Below, in pieces: positions 42,171 to 49,719 of a stretch of 64,000 nt of DNA. The notes beneath the pieces were generated by a model. That model made no database searches, was not told the DNA's origin, and worked only from the letters and a program-made list of their open reading frames with translations. The translations under genes were made by a program, and so were the position numbers. The stretch lies in assembly GCA_023384415.1 (NCBI GenBank), contig JAHDWJ010000026.1, positions 1-64,000 on the forward strand. The letters run 5' to 3'. Position 1 is the stretch's first letter. Each line of letters starts with the position of its first letter. The DNA comes from Anaerolineae bacterium (GTDB lineage Bacteria; Chloroflexota; Anaerolineae; Promineifilales; Promineifilaceae).

Positions 42171-43133
42171 TTACAAATCATTAGCATAAACATCCTCAAA
42201 CAGCGATTCCAGGGCCGGGAAGGGAGATTCTTCGGCAAATTGGACTGCGGCTTCAATCTCCTGCTTTACTTCCTCATCAATCTGATCCATCTCCTCCTGA
42301 GTGGCCTCTTTTTCATCCAGCAAATGTTTTTCTAAAATACCGATGGGATCATTTTCTTGCCATTTATGCACTTCTTCTTTGCTTCGGTAACGTAAAGGGT
42401 CGCCCATGCTGTGCCCCTCAAACCGGTAGGTAATCATCTCTAAGAATTGGGGGGCCTTGCCTTTACGGATGGCCTGGAGGGCCTTTTGGGTGGCGTTGTG
42501 CACCTCAAAGACGTTCATGGCGTCTACTTGTTTCCCTTTCATGCCATACGCGGCCGCTTTCTCCACCATTGTCTTCACCGCCGAAGCCCGCTCTACGGCT
42601 GTCCCCATCCCATACTGGTTATTCTCCACAATGAACAAAACAGGCAAATCCCACACCCCCGCCAGGTTCAACGCCTCATGGAAATAGCCGATGTTGGTGG
42701 AGCCATCTCCCATATAACACAACACCGCGCTGTCTGTACCTTTGTACTGTTCGGCCAGGGCAATACCTACACCCAGAGGCACATGGCCACCGACAATGCC
42801 ATACCCCCCCCAATAATTTTTGCTCACATCAGCCAGGTGCATAGAGCCGCCTTTGCCTTTGCTGATACCGGTCGCTTTGCCCAACATTTCGGCCATGAGG
42901 TATTTGACATCGGTGCCGGCCATGATGGCATGGGCATGATCCCGGTAGGCGGTGATGAGGTGGTCATTTTCCTGGCGGGCGTTAATCGAGCCAACAGCGA
43001 CCGCTTCCTGACCAATGTACAGGTGTAAAAAGCCGCCGATTTTGCCCTGTTGGTAAAGTTCGGAGCATTTTTGCTCAAAGGTACGGATGAGAACCATCTG
43101 GCGATACCAGTGGAGTAAGGTTTCTTTGTCCAT
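42171..43133 (-). CDS. pdhA: pyruvate dehydrogenase E1 component, alpha subunit
   Basis: First gene of the pdhA-pdhB-pdhC series, 320 residues. The TPP motif begins GDGSTNIGYFHEALNLAGVW (about 161-180) and ends VENNQYGMGT. Other marks are YIGQEAVAVGS, ITAYRDHAHAI, KGKGGSMHL and the phosphorylation-loop-like region ITYRFEGHSMGDPLRYRSKEE. The C-terminal 40 residues are highly acidic. Oxidises pyruvate to acetyl-CoA together with E2/E3. Confidence 0.95.
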   Translation of the reverse strand: MDKETLLHWYRQMVLIRTFEQKCSELYQQGKIGGFLHLYIGQEAVAVGSINARQENDHLITAYRDHAHAIMAGTDVKYLMAEMLGKATGISKGKGGSMHLADVSKNYWGGYGIVGGHVPLGVGIALAEQYKGTDSAVLCYMGDGSTNIGYFHEALNLAGVWDLPVLFIVENNQYGMGTAVERASAVKTMVEKAAAYGMKGKQVDAMNVFEVHNATQKALQAIRKGKAPQFLEMITYRFEGHSMGDPLRYRSKEEVHKWQENDPIGILEKHLLDEKEATQEEMDQIDEEVKQEIEAAVQFAEESPFPALESLFEDVYANDL

Positions 43134-43169
43134 TCACGACTCCTTATTAGACAGAGGGAAGGGGAAAAT

Positions 43170-43255
43170 AGTTATCAGTGAGCAGTTATCAGTGAGCAGT
43201 GAGTGGCACCTGGTAAGTCACTGCTCACTGTTCACGGCTAACGGTTCGCTGTCAA
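43170..43255. repeat. short-word hairpin (CAGTGAGCAGTGAG / CACTGCTCACTG)
   Basis: GTTATCAGTGAGCAGTTATC and AGTGAGCAGTGAGTGG are answered by AGTCACTGCTCACTGTTCACGG and CTAACGGTTCGCTGTCAAT, so the region folds back on itself. It fills part of the 450-bp divergent gap between pdhA and aspS, which otherwise shows only GTATCACCTCTCACGTGTCACG words (43515-43545) and no gene. Confidence 0.65.
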
Positions 43256-43586
43256 TACCCCCATCCTCTGGATGATAGTTGAATTTGCACGAGGTTTGTT
43301 AGCTGCTAACGGCTAAGGGCCAACGGTAACAACGTGTTGCGTTTGTGGTAGTTAAGTTTAGCAAATTTTTCAGGACTGGCACGAAGGGGGAGTGGGTTTC
43401 AGATTTCAGGTTTTAGGTCTCTGGGTTTATGTTTGGATAGGCGTGAGAGGACAGATAGAATTACAATGTTGCTGATTGGCCTGTGAAACGTGTGTCCCTC
43501 CATTTTCTTTAATTACCCTTCACGTATCACCTCTCACGTGTCACGGTTTGCGCAGCACCTATCACTCAAGTTCAAGGATAAAAGTT

Positions 43587-45353
43587 ATGTTGAAAACAGT
43601 TCATGCCGGGGCGTTACGGCTGGAAAATGTGGGCCAGACAGTGACGTTGGCTGGTTGGGTCAATAAACGGCGCGATATGGGCGGTGTTATTTTTATTGAT
43701 TTGCGGGATCGGGATGGGAAGACGCAGGTGGTGGTAGACAGCGGCCGCAACCCTACCGCCTTCTCTATTGCTGAACAAATCCGCACCGAGTATGTCATTC
43801 AGGTCACAGGGGTGGTCTCACCGCGGCCGCAGGGCCAACAAAATCCCAACCTGCCCACTGGTGACATCGAGGTGCTGGCCGATCAGGTCGAGATTCTCGC
43901 CACAGCCAAAACACCCCCTTTCCTCATTGACCGGGAAGAGGCGGTAGATGAATCGCTGCGTCTAAAATACCGTTACCTGGATTTGCGTCGGGAGCGGTTG
44001 CAGCGCAATCTGATCGTGCGCCATAAAGCGATTAAATTCATCCGTGATTTTCTCGATGAGCGAGGGTTTTTAGAAATCGAAACCCCCATTTTGTTCAAGA
44101 GCACCCCCGAAGGGGCGCGGGATTACCTGGTGCCCAGCCGGGTGCATCCAGGCAAATTTTACGCCCTGCCCCAAAGCCCGCAGCAGCTCAAGCAGCTTCT
44201 CATGGTGGCCGGCATTGAGCGGTATTTCCAGATCGCCCGCTGCTTTCGGGATGAAGATTTACGGGCTGACCGCCAGCCGGAGTTTACCCAGTTAGATATG
44301 GAAATCAGCTTTGTGGAGCGGGATGATATTCTCGATCTGATTGAAGCGTTGATAGTGGGCATGATACAGGCGGTCAGCCTGGTGCCGCTGGCTTCGACCC
44401 AATTCCCCCGTCTGAGCTATCGGGAAGCGACAGAGCGGTATGGCACGGACCGACCTGATATTCGGTTTGGCCTGGAATTGCAGGAGATTACCGACCTGGT
44501 AGCCAATAGTGCCTTTAGGGTGTTTGCGGAAAACGCGGCCGCGAACAAACCCACCAAAGCGATCTGCATCCCTGGCTGTGGCGATTACAGCCGTAAACAA
44601 TTGACCGACTTGGAAGAGTTCGCCCGCGCTAATGGGGCCAAAGCGTTGGCCTGGTTAGCTATTCACCCGGAAAATGGAGAAATTCGTGGCCCCATCGCCA
44701 AATTTTTCACCGTTGACCAGCTTATTGCCCTCACCGAGCGGCTCCAGGCCAATCCCGGTGACCTTATCCTCATCTCCAGCGACGAAAAAGCCATCGTTCA
44801 CAACGTCCTCAGCAGCTTGCGGATGGAGATGGCCCGCCGCCTGGGATACGCCCAGAAAAAAGAGTTGGCCTTCTGCTGGGTGGTAGATTTTCCCCTGTTT
44901 GAAGAAGGGGAAGAAGAGGGGCATCTGGCCCCCAGCCACCATATGTTTACCGCCCCAAAACGGGAACATATCCCGTTACTGGACAGTGATCCTCATGCCG
45001 TGCTGAGTGAGCAGTATGATCTGGTTTGTAATGGGTTTGAAGTGGCCGGGGGGAGCATCCGTATCCACGAGCGGGAGCTGCAAAACAAAATTATGCAGAT
45101 GATTGGCTTCTCAGTAGAGACGGCGAAGGAGCAGTTTGGGCACATGTTGGAAGCGTTTGAGTATGGGGCTCCGCCGCATGGGGGCATCGCCCCCGGCATT
45201 GACCGGATTGTGGCTTTGATGTGCGGCGAGCCGAATATCCGCGAGGTGATGGCATTCCCCAAAACAGCTCAAGCCACTGACCTCATGGCCGATGCGCCAT
45301 CAGAAGTTGTCCAACGACAGTTGGATGATCTGCATATCGCTGTTAAGAGTTAG
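43587..45353 (+). CDS. aspS: aspartyl-tRNA synthetase (bacterial type)
   Basis: Charges tRNA-Asp (possibly also tRNA-Asn if non-discriminating). From ATG 43587, preceded by AAGGATA, it has 588 residues, the bacterial size. An N-terminal OB anticodon-binding domain (VTLAGWVNKRRDMGGVIFID) precedes the class II core: motif 2 CFRDEDLRADRQPEFTQLD and motif 3 GIAPGIDRIVALM. The bacterial GAD insertion lies about residues 300-420. asnS/gatCAB are not in the window, so discrimination cannot be judged. A longer frame from 43476 runs through word repeats and is rejected. Confidence 0.96.
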   Translation: MLKTVHAGALRLENVGQTVTLAGWVNKRRDMGGVIFIDLRDRDGKTQVVVDSGRNPTAFSIAEQIRTEYVIQVTGVVSPRPQGQQNPNLPTGDIEVLADQVEILATAKTPPFLIDREEAVDESLRLKYRYLDLRRERLQRNLIVRHKAIKFIRDFLDERGFLEIETPILFKSTPEGARDYLVPSRVHPGKFYALPQSPQQLKQLLMVAGIERYFQIARCFRDEDLRADRQPEFTQLDMEISFVERDDILDLIEALIVGMIQAVSLVPLASTQFPRLSYREATERYGTDRPDIRFGLELQEITDLVANSAFRVFAENAAANKPTKAICIPGCGDYSRKQLTDLEEFARANGAKALAWLAIHPENGEIRGPIAKFFTVDQLIALTERLQANPGDLILISSDEKAIVHNVLSSLRMEMARRLGYAQKKELAFCWVVDFPLFEEGEEEGHLAPSHHMFTAPKREHIPLLDSDPHAVLSEQYDLVCNGFEVAGGSIRIHERELQNKIMQMIGFSVETAKEQFGHMLEAFEYGAPPHGGIAPGIDRIVALMCGEPNIREVMAFPKTAQATDLMADAPSEVVQRQLDDLHIAVKS

Positions 45354-45420
45354 GAAGGATGAATTATGAAGGATGAACTGTCTATTCATCCTTCATAATT
45401 CACCCTTCATCCTTGCCTTA
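45354..45420. repeat. short-word hairpin (GGATGAATTATGAAGGATGAA / TTCATCCTTCATAATTC)
   Basis: The gap between aspS and the ABC exporter is built wholly from these words, with the left and right halves complementary, ending four bases before the exporter ATG. The same words recur at 48531-48588. Confidence 0.75.
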
Positions 45421-45423
45421 CAT

Positions 45424-47643
45424 ATGGAAAAGCAGCCCGCGGCCGCGCCCCCTACAATTTTTGGTGTCCTATGGCGGGCGGGTCGAGCCTGGGGACAGCG
45501 GCCGCGGCTGACCGTTCTGACCATCATCGCCCTTCTGGTCCAACAGCTTTTCCACACCGCCTTTGCTCTCAGCCTTAAACTGATCATAGACAACGTCCTG
45601 GCCGGCACCAATGATCCCCCGTTGAGCTTCATCATCACCGGGCTGCTGCTGGCTTTTGTGATCGTCGTCGGCGCTATCCTGGGTGGAGAGTGGGTCAACG
45701 CTCAGGCTTCGGCCCATATTGTCAACCAGGTACGTCATCAGCTTTATCAGCAATTACAGCGGCTTTCGGCCAGCTTTTTTGTGCAGACCAGATTGGGCGA
45801 TATTCTCAGCCGCTTTAGCACTGACCTGAAAACGCTGGAAGCTGGTTATACCCAGGCTTTCTTAAACAGCGTCCTCACCGTCATCAGCCTGGGGATCAAT
45901 CTGCCCTTGCTGTTTTATCTGGACTGGCGGCTGGCCCTGGTCACGGTGGCTCTCTTGCCGGTGGTGATTATCCTCACCCAAAGCCTGGTACCCCGTTCGG
46001 TCGCGGCCAATTATGCCTTTAAGGCCAGTGAAGCGGAGTTGGTTAACACTGTGCAGGAGACGGTACGGGCACAACAGGTCATCAAAACCTTTAATCTCGA
46101 ACCGCTGCTGACTACCCGTTTTGAAGAAAAGTTAGCTGAATTGAGGGTTTTGACGGTGCGTACCCGGCTGGCCATCGCTCTGGTAGGCAAAACATCCAGC
46201 CTGGTTGTGCTGCTCATCCAACTGCTGATCACCGTTCTGGGAGCCGATCTGGCTTTTCGCGGCGTCATCACCGCTGGTTCATTGGTTGCTTTTATCACCA
46301 TTCTTGGCTCTGTCACTAAAGATATTTATGAGTTTGCCAAGAAGGTTGTGCCCACCCTCATCGAAGCGGCCGGGGGTATCTGGCGCATTGAGGAGCTGTT
46401 GTCAGCCCCGGTGCAGGTGGTAGATGTGGTTGATGCGGCCGCGTTACCCCCCCTCAGCCGGGAGATTGTTTTTGACCAGGTGACGTTTAGCTATACTGGT
46501 GAAAAGAAAAACCTGAACCAGCTAAATCTAACCATCGTAGCCGGGCAATCGGTGGCTTTTGTTGGCTCCAGCGGCTCTGGAAAAAGTACAGTCTTGAGCT
46601 TACTCATGCGTTTTTATGAACCAGATGTCGGGCAAATTACCTTTGATGGCCTGGATATTTGCCAGGCCACGCTGCACTCTTTACGCCAGCAGATGAGTGC
46701 AGTGTTTCAGGAAAATTTCTTGTTTAACAGCACTATTCGGGAAAATATCCGCCTGGGTAAGCTGTCGGCAACGGATGAGGCAGTGGAAGCGGCCGCACGC
46801 GCCGCCGAAATCCATGATTTGATTGCCAGCCTGCCCGATGGGTATAACACCCAGGTTGGTGAATCAGGGGGGCGGCTCTCTGGGGGGCAGCGGCAGCGGT
46901 TAGCCATTGCCCGCGCTATCCTGTCTGAACCAGCCATTTTGTTGTTGGATGAAGCAACCTCGGCCCTTGACCCTGGCACGGAAGCGGCTATCAATGAGAT
47001 GGTAGCTCAATTGGCTCAGGGGCGCACGGTTATTGCCGTTACCCATCGGCTGGCCTCAGCCCAGCAGGCTGACCAAATCTTTGTCATGCACGATGGGCAG
47101 CTTAGGGAACAGGGAACCCATGAGGCGTTGCTGGCCCGTCAGGGTATCTACTATGATCTATGGCAGAAACAGAGCGGCTTTGAAGTCAGCAAAGATGGGC
47201 GACAGGCACGGGTGGAAGCCGCCCGGCTGCGCCATATTGACCTGTTCGCCGATCTGGATGAGGTGACTCTGGAGCAGATTGCCCCTCAGTTTCGCTCAGA
47301 ATATTTTGAGGCCGGACAAACGGTGTTTAATCAGGGGGATCAGGGAGATAAATTTTATCTGGTGGTTCGGGGTCAGGTGGAAGTGTTGACCATCGGGGTA
47401 GAGGGTGAGGAACATTGGTTGGAACTGCTGGAAGATGGGGATCATTTTGGGGAGATGTCGCTGTTACAGGATAAGCCCCGTAATGCGACCATTCGGACGA
47501 TGCTCGCCTGCCTGTTTTTGACGCTGACACGGGAGCAGTTTTTGCAATTGGTGACCCGTTTGCCTCAAATCGCCCCGGCATTGGAAAAGCGCATCGCCCA
47601 AAGCACCCTTAATTTGCAGGCGTGGCAGCAGGTTCCAGAGTAA
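45424..47643 (+). CDS. ABC exporter (type IV half-transporter) with C-terminal cNMP-binding domain
   Basis: A 739-residue half-transporter. Six spans lie at about 25-310 (TLAFALSLKLIIDN-like start), followed by the ATPase domain: Walker A FVGSSGSGKSTVL (about 380), signature LSGGQRQRLAIARAIL (about 480), Walker B AILLLDEATSALD and switch His in VIAVTHRLAS. Residues about 620-735 form a cyclic-nucleotide-binding fold ending in the cassette FGEMSLLQDKPRNATIRT, which retains the phosphate-binding Arg, so ligand binding is plausible. This regulatory add-on is unusual. It follows aspS and precedes the phosphatase gene. Substrate unknown (lipid, peptide or drug). Confidence 0.9.
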   Translation: MEKQPAAAPPTIFGVLWRAGRAWGQRPRLTVLTIIALLVQQLFHTAFALSLKLIIDNVLAGTNDPPLSFIITGLLLAFVIVVGAILGGEWVNAQASAHIVNQVRHQLYQQLQRLSASFFVQTRLGDILSRFSTDLKTLEAGYTQAFLNSVLTVISLGINLPLLFYLDWRLALVTVALLPVVIILTQSLVPRSVAANYAFKASEAELVNTVQETVRAQQVIKTFNLEPLLTTRFEEKLAELRVLTVRTRLAIALVGKTSSLVVLLIQLLITVLGADLAFRGVITAGSLVAFITILGSVTKDIYEFAKKVVPTLIEAAGGIWRIEELLSAPVQVVDVVDAAALPPLSREIVFDQVTFSYTGEKKNLNQLNLTIVAGQSVAFVGSSGSGKSTVLSLLMRFYEPDVGQITFDGLDICQATLHSLRQQMSAVFQENFLFNSTIRENIRLGKLSATDEAVEAAARAAEIHDLIASLPDGYNTQVGESGGRLSGGQRQRLAIARAILSEPAILLLDEATSALDPGTEAAINEMVAQLAQGRTVIAVTHRLASAQQADQIFVMHDGQLREQGTHEALLARQGIYYDLWQKQSGFEVSKDGRQARVEAARLRHIDLFADLDEVTLEQIAPQFRSEYFEAGQTVFNQGDQGDKFYLVVRGQVEVLTIGVEGEEHWLELLEDGDHFGEMSLLQDKPRNATIRTMLACLFLTLTREQFLQLVTRLPQIAPALEKRIAQSTLNLQAWQQVPE

Positions 47644-47644
47644 A

Positions 47645-47790
47645 TTAGTATATTACTGTATTCGTTTGTTAGTGTATTGGTTGGCGCATTTGATTTGCAC
47701 CAGATTTGTTGGCATTTCCAATAGTAGAAACAAACCACTCTACCAGAAGAAAGATCAACACGCTCTAATACACCAATATACCAATAGGCC
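47645..47790. repeat. short-word hairpin (TATTAGTGTATTGG / CCAATATACCAATA)
   Basis: ATTACTGTATTCGTTTGTTA and GTGTATTGGTTGG on the left are answered by CTAATACACCAATATACCAA on the right. In between lies ATTTGCACCAGATTTGTTGG, close to a stretch near 43283. The same TGTATTGG words occur near 6520 and 23945. Confidence 0.6.
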
Positions 47791-47818
47791 CATACACACA
47801 CCTGTAAACGAGTCTGTT

Positions 47819-48526
47819 ATGGAAATACGTGTCGCCGTAGCTAAAATCAATAAATATGCCGTTTCGGAGAGTGGGGACACGCTGGAGATGGTGGAGCGGC
47901 CGCATGGGGGGCTGTCGTTTGTATTAGTAGATGGGCAGCGCAGCGGCAAATCGGCCAAAAATATCAGCAATGTGGTAGCCCGCAAAGCGATTCAACTACT
48001 GGCTGAAGGGGTACGAGATGGCGCGGCCGCACGGGCGGCCCAGGATTATCTCTACACCTACCGGGGGGGGAAGGTCAGTGCCACCCTCAATATCCTTTCC
48101 CTGGATATGGATTCTAAAACCATCGTTATCTCCCGTAACAACGAAGCCCCGGTCATCGTTCACACCCAGGAAGAGGGGCTGATTGTCCTGGATGAGCCAT
48201 CGCAAAGTGTGGGCGTTCGCAAAAATGTGAAGCCAGTTATCACTGAAATCCCTCTGGCTCTGGGGACGGTAGTGATCGCCTTTACCGATGGACTGCGCCA
48301 TGCCGGGACGTTGAGTGGACAAGAGCGGTATGATCCGATTGCGGCCGCGAACCAATTTTTCACCCAGGGTATCTTTGACCCTCGCCGCCTTGCTGATACT
48401 TTGCTCAGTCAGGCCGTGGCTCAGGATTTGGGGCGGCCGCGTGATGACATCAGCATCCTGGTCATTTCTGTTTTACCCGGCCAGGATGACCCCGTGCGCC
48501 GCCTGGATGTAAGCCTGCCCTTGTGA
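47819..48526 (+). CDS. SpoIIE-family PP2C-type serine phosphatase
   Basis: A 235-residue phosphatase domain from ATG 47819. It follows the SpoIIE/RsbX pattern: FVLVDGQRSGKSAKNISNVVA (metal-binding Asp near residue 39), LNILSLDMDSKTIVISRNNEAPVIV, TVVIAFTDGLRHAG (Asp) and GRPRDDISILVI (final Asp pair). It lacks sensory domains. Relatives dephosphorylate anti-anti-sigma factors; no such partner is adjacent. Confidence 0.85.
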   Translation: MEIRVAVAKINKYAVSESGDTLEMVERPHGGLSFVLVDGQRSGKSAKNISNVVARKAIQLLAEGVRDGAAARAAQDYLYTYRGGKVSATLNILSLDMDSKTIVISRNNEAPVIVHTQEEGLIVLDEPSQSVGVRKNVKPVITEIPLALGTVVIAFTDGLRHAGTLSGQERYDPIAAANQFFTQGIFDPRRLADTLLSQAVAQDLGRPRDDISILVISVLPGQDDPVRRLDVSLPL

Positions 48527-48530
48527 GAAT

Positions 48531-48588
48531 TATGAATGATGAAGGATGAATTATGAAAAGTGTGCCCTTCATCATTTAGCCTTCATTT
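48531..48588. repeat. short-word repeat (ATGAATGATGAAGGATGAA / TTCATCATTTAGCCTTCAT)
   Basis: Fills the gap between the phosphatase and P-loop genes and ends at the ATG of the latter. Same word class as 45354-45420; the two halves are complementary. Confidence 0.7.
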
Positions 48589-48589
48589 T

Positions 48590-48952
48590 ATGGCTAATAA
48601 ACCGATCCGACTGGCTCTTGTTGGCCCTTGTTCATCAGGGAAGAGTACCCTGAGTGAACTGCTGCGGGCGCGGGGGTATGAGGTGCGCCAGCCGGCTCAG
48701 GAGCATTCTTATGTGCCGGATATGTGGCAAAAACTGAGCCGGCCTGATTTGTTGATCTACCTGGATGTGAATGTCGCGGCCGCGGCCCAACGTCGCCCCC
48801 ATACCTACGGCGGCCCTGAGCGGATGGCGGAGCAGCAAAAACGGCTGGCCCACGCCCGCGCCCATTGTGACTTTTATCTAGACACAAGCTTTTTAACTCC
48901 CGAATCAGTACAGGAGCAAGTGCTGGCTTATTTGCACCAACTGCCGAAATGA
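48590..48952 (+). CDS. small P-loop NTPase
   Basis: A 120-residue protein with a Walker A ALVGPCSSGKSTLSELL near the start, then LLIYLDVNVAAAAQRR, which looks like a nucleoside-kinase-type LID/Walker-B area, and DFYLDTSFLTPESV at the end. The size and layout resemble very short adenylate/shikimate-kinase-like proteins, but no family is certain. The start at ATG 48590 places the P-loop about ten residues in. It is codirectional with the phosphatase gene. Confidence 0.7.
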   Translation: MANKPIRLALVGPCSSGKSTLSELLRARGYEVRQPAQEHSYVPDMWQKLSRPDLLIYLDVNVAAAAQRRPHTYGGPERMAEQQKRLAHARAHCDFYLDTSFLTPESVQEQVLAYLHQLPK

Positions 48953-49097
48953 GCCGATTGAGGGGCAACGGAGTGTGATGCGTGATGACGGAGAACAGGC
49001 CGTCAGTGGATTGGGGCGGATTGGTGATGACGCGAGTGGCAATGGCGCGGCCGCCGGGTTTGGGCTGATTACCACGTCTGCTGTCTGAATCTGGCGA

Positions 49098-49205
49098 TCA
49101 TTGGGGGAGATTGGTCAGGGTATCCAGAGCTTGTTCAAACTCGGCCAGGCTGTCCACGGTAGCGGCCCGGCGCACCAACAGGCGTAAGGTAAGGTGTCTA
49201 AACTG
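49098..49205 (-). pseudogene. C-terminal relic of an unidentified gene
   Basis: The minus strand keeps an open frame reading HFQFRHLTLRLLVRRAATVD and SLAEFEQALDTLTNLPQ, then a stop at 49098-49100. It has protein-like helical character but no start: its upstream edge coincides with the repeat at 49203-49238. It is probably the tail of a gene cut off by the repeat or a deletion. The rest of the gap 48953-49253 holds only GATGCGTGATGACGG words near 48975 and one GCGGCCGC. Confidence 0.4.
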
Positions 49206-49238
49206 AAAATGTCAGTTTATGACCGTTGGCAGTATATA
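49203..49238 (+). repeat. copy of the dispersed 34-bp repeat, promoter position
   Basis: Begins CTGAAAATGTCAGTTTATGA and ends GGCAGTATATA, nearly identical to 57299-57334. It lies 3 nt upstream of the AAAGGAG site of the zinc-ribbon gene, so the -10-like TATATA would give a very short leader. Only one end of the element is present here. Confidence 0.75.
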
Positions 49239-49253
49239 TAAAAGGAGTTGCCT

Positions 49254-49628
49254 ATGGAATGTCCCAAATGCCATACCCCGCTGGGTAGCCAACAGTTTGT
49301 TGATGTGGAAGTAGAACAATGCCCCAACTGCCAGGGTGTCTGGTTTGATGTGGGGGAGCTGCGCCGGGTGCGGCAGCAGAAAAATACCCGCTACTCCCCC
49401 GCCACCAAGCAATCTATCCGCTATGACGCTATCACTGCCCCCTGCCCCCGCTGCGGCGGTATTGGGCACATGACCCGCCTCAATGATTTGCAGCGGCCCG
49501 ATGTAGTCGTCGAATCATGCCCTGTCTGCTTTGGGGTCTGGCTGGATGGGGGTGAACTGGATAAGTTGACTGAACGCACCGTGGGGCTGGCCGTAAAAGG
49601 GTTCCTGCGCGATTTGTTAGAAATTTGA
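49254..49628 (+). CDS. double TFIIB-type zinc-ribbon protein
   Basis: A 124-residue protein with two zf-TFIIB modules. The first is CPKCHTPLGSQ...CPNCQGVWFDVGEL (about 3-45) and the second CPRCGGIGHMTRL...CPVCFGVWLDGGEL (about 64-102). Each has two CxxC pairs and the (V)WxDxGEL tail typical of this family. ATG 49254 is favoured over an upstream TTG because AAAGGAG ends 6 nt before it. The role is unknown; nucleic-acid or protein binding is likely. Confidence 0.88.
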   Translation: MECPKCHTPLGSQQFVDVEVEQCPNCQGVWFDVGELRRVRQQKNTRYSPATKQSIRYDAITAPCPRCGGIGHMTRLNDLQRPDVVVESCPVCFGVWLDGGELDKLTERTVGLAVKGFLRDLLEI

Positions 49629-49633
49629 TCTGG

Positions 49634-49698
49634 GCCACCCATTTCACAAATTTACCCGAGTTTTCTCTTTATTCAGGCCCACTCGTGAAATGGGTGGC
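49634..49698. repeat. 14-bp perfect inverted repeat between convergent genes
   Basis: GCCACCCATTTCAC (49634-49647) is repeated inverted as GTGAAATGGGTGGC (49685-49698) with a 37-nt spacer. Neither strand has a T tract right after the stem, so it is a poor intrinsic terminator; no target duplication is visible either. Confidence 0.6.
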
Positions 49699-49719
49699 AA
49701 AAAACAGCGGTTACATCGG

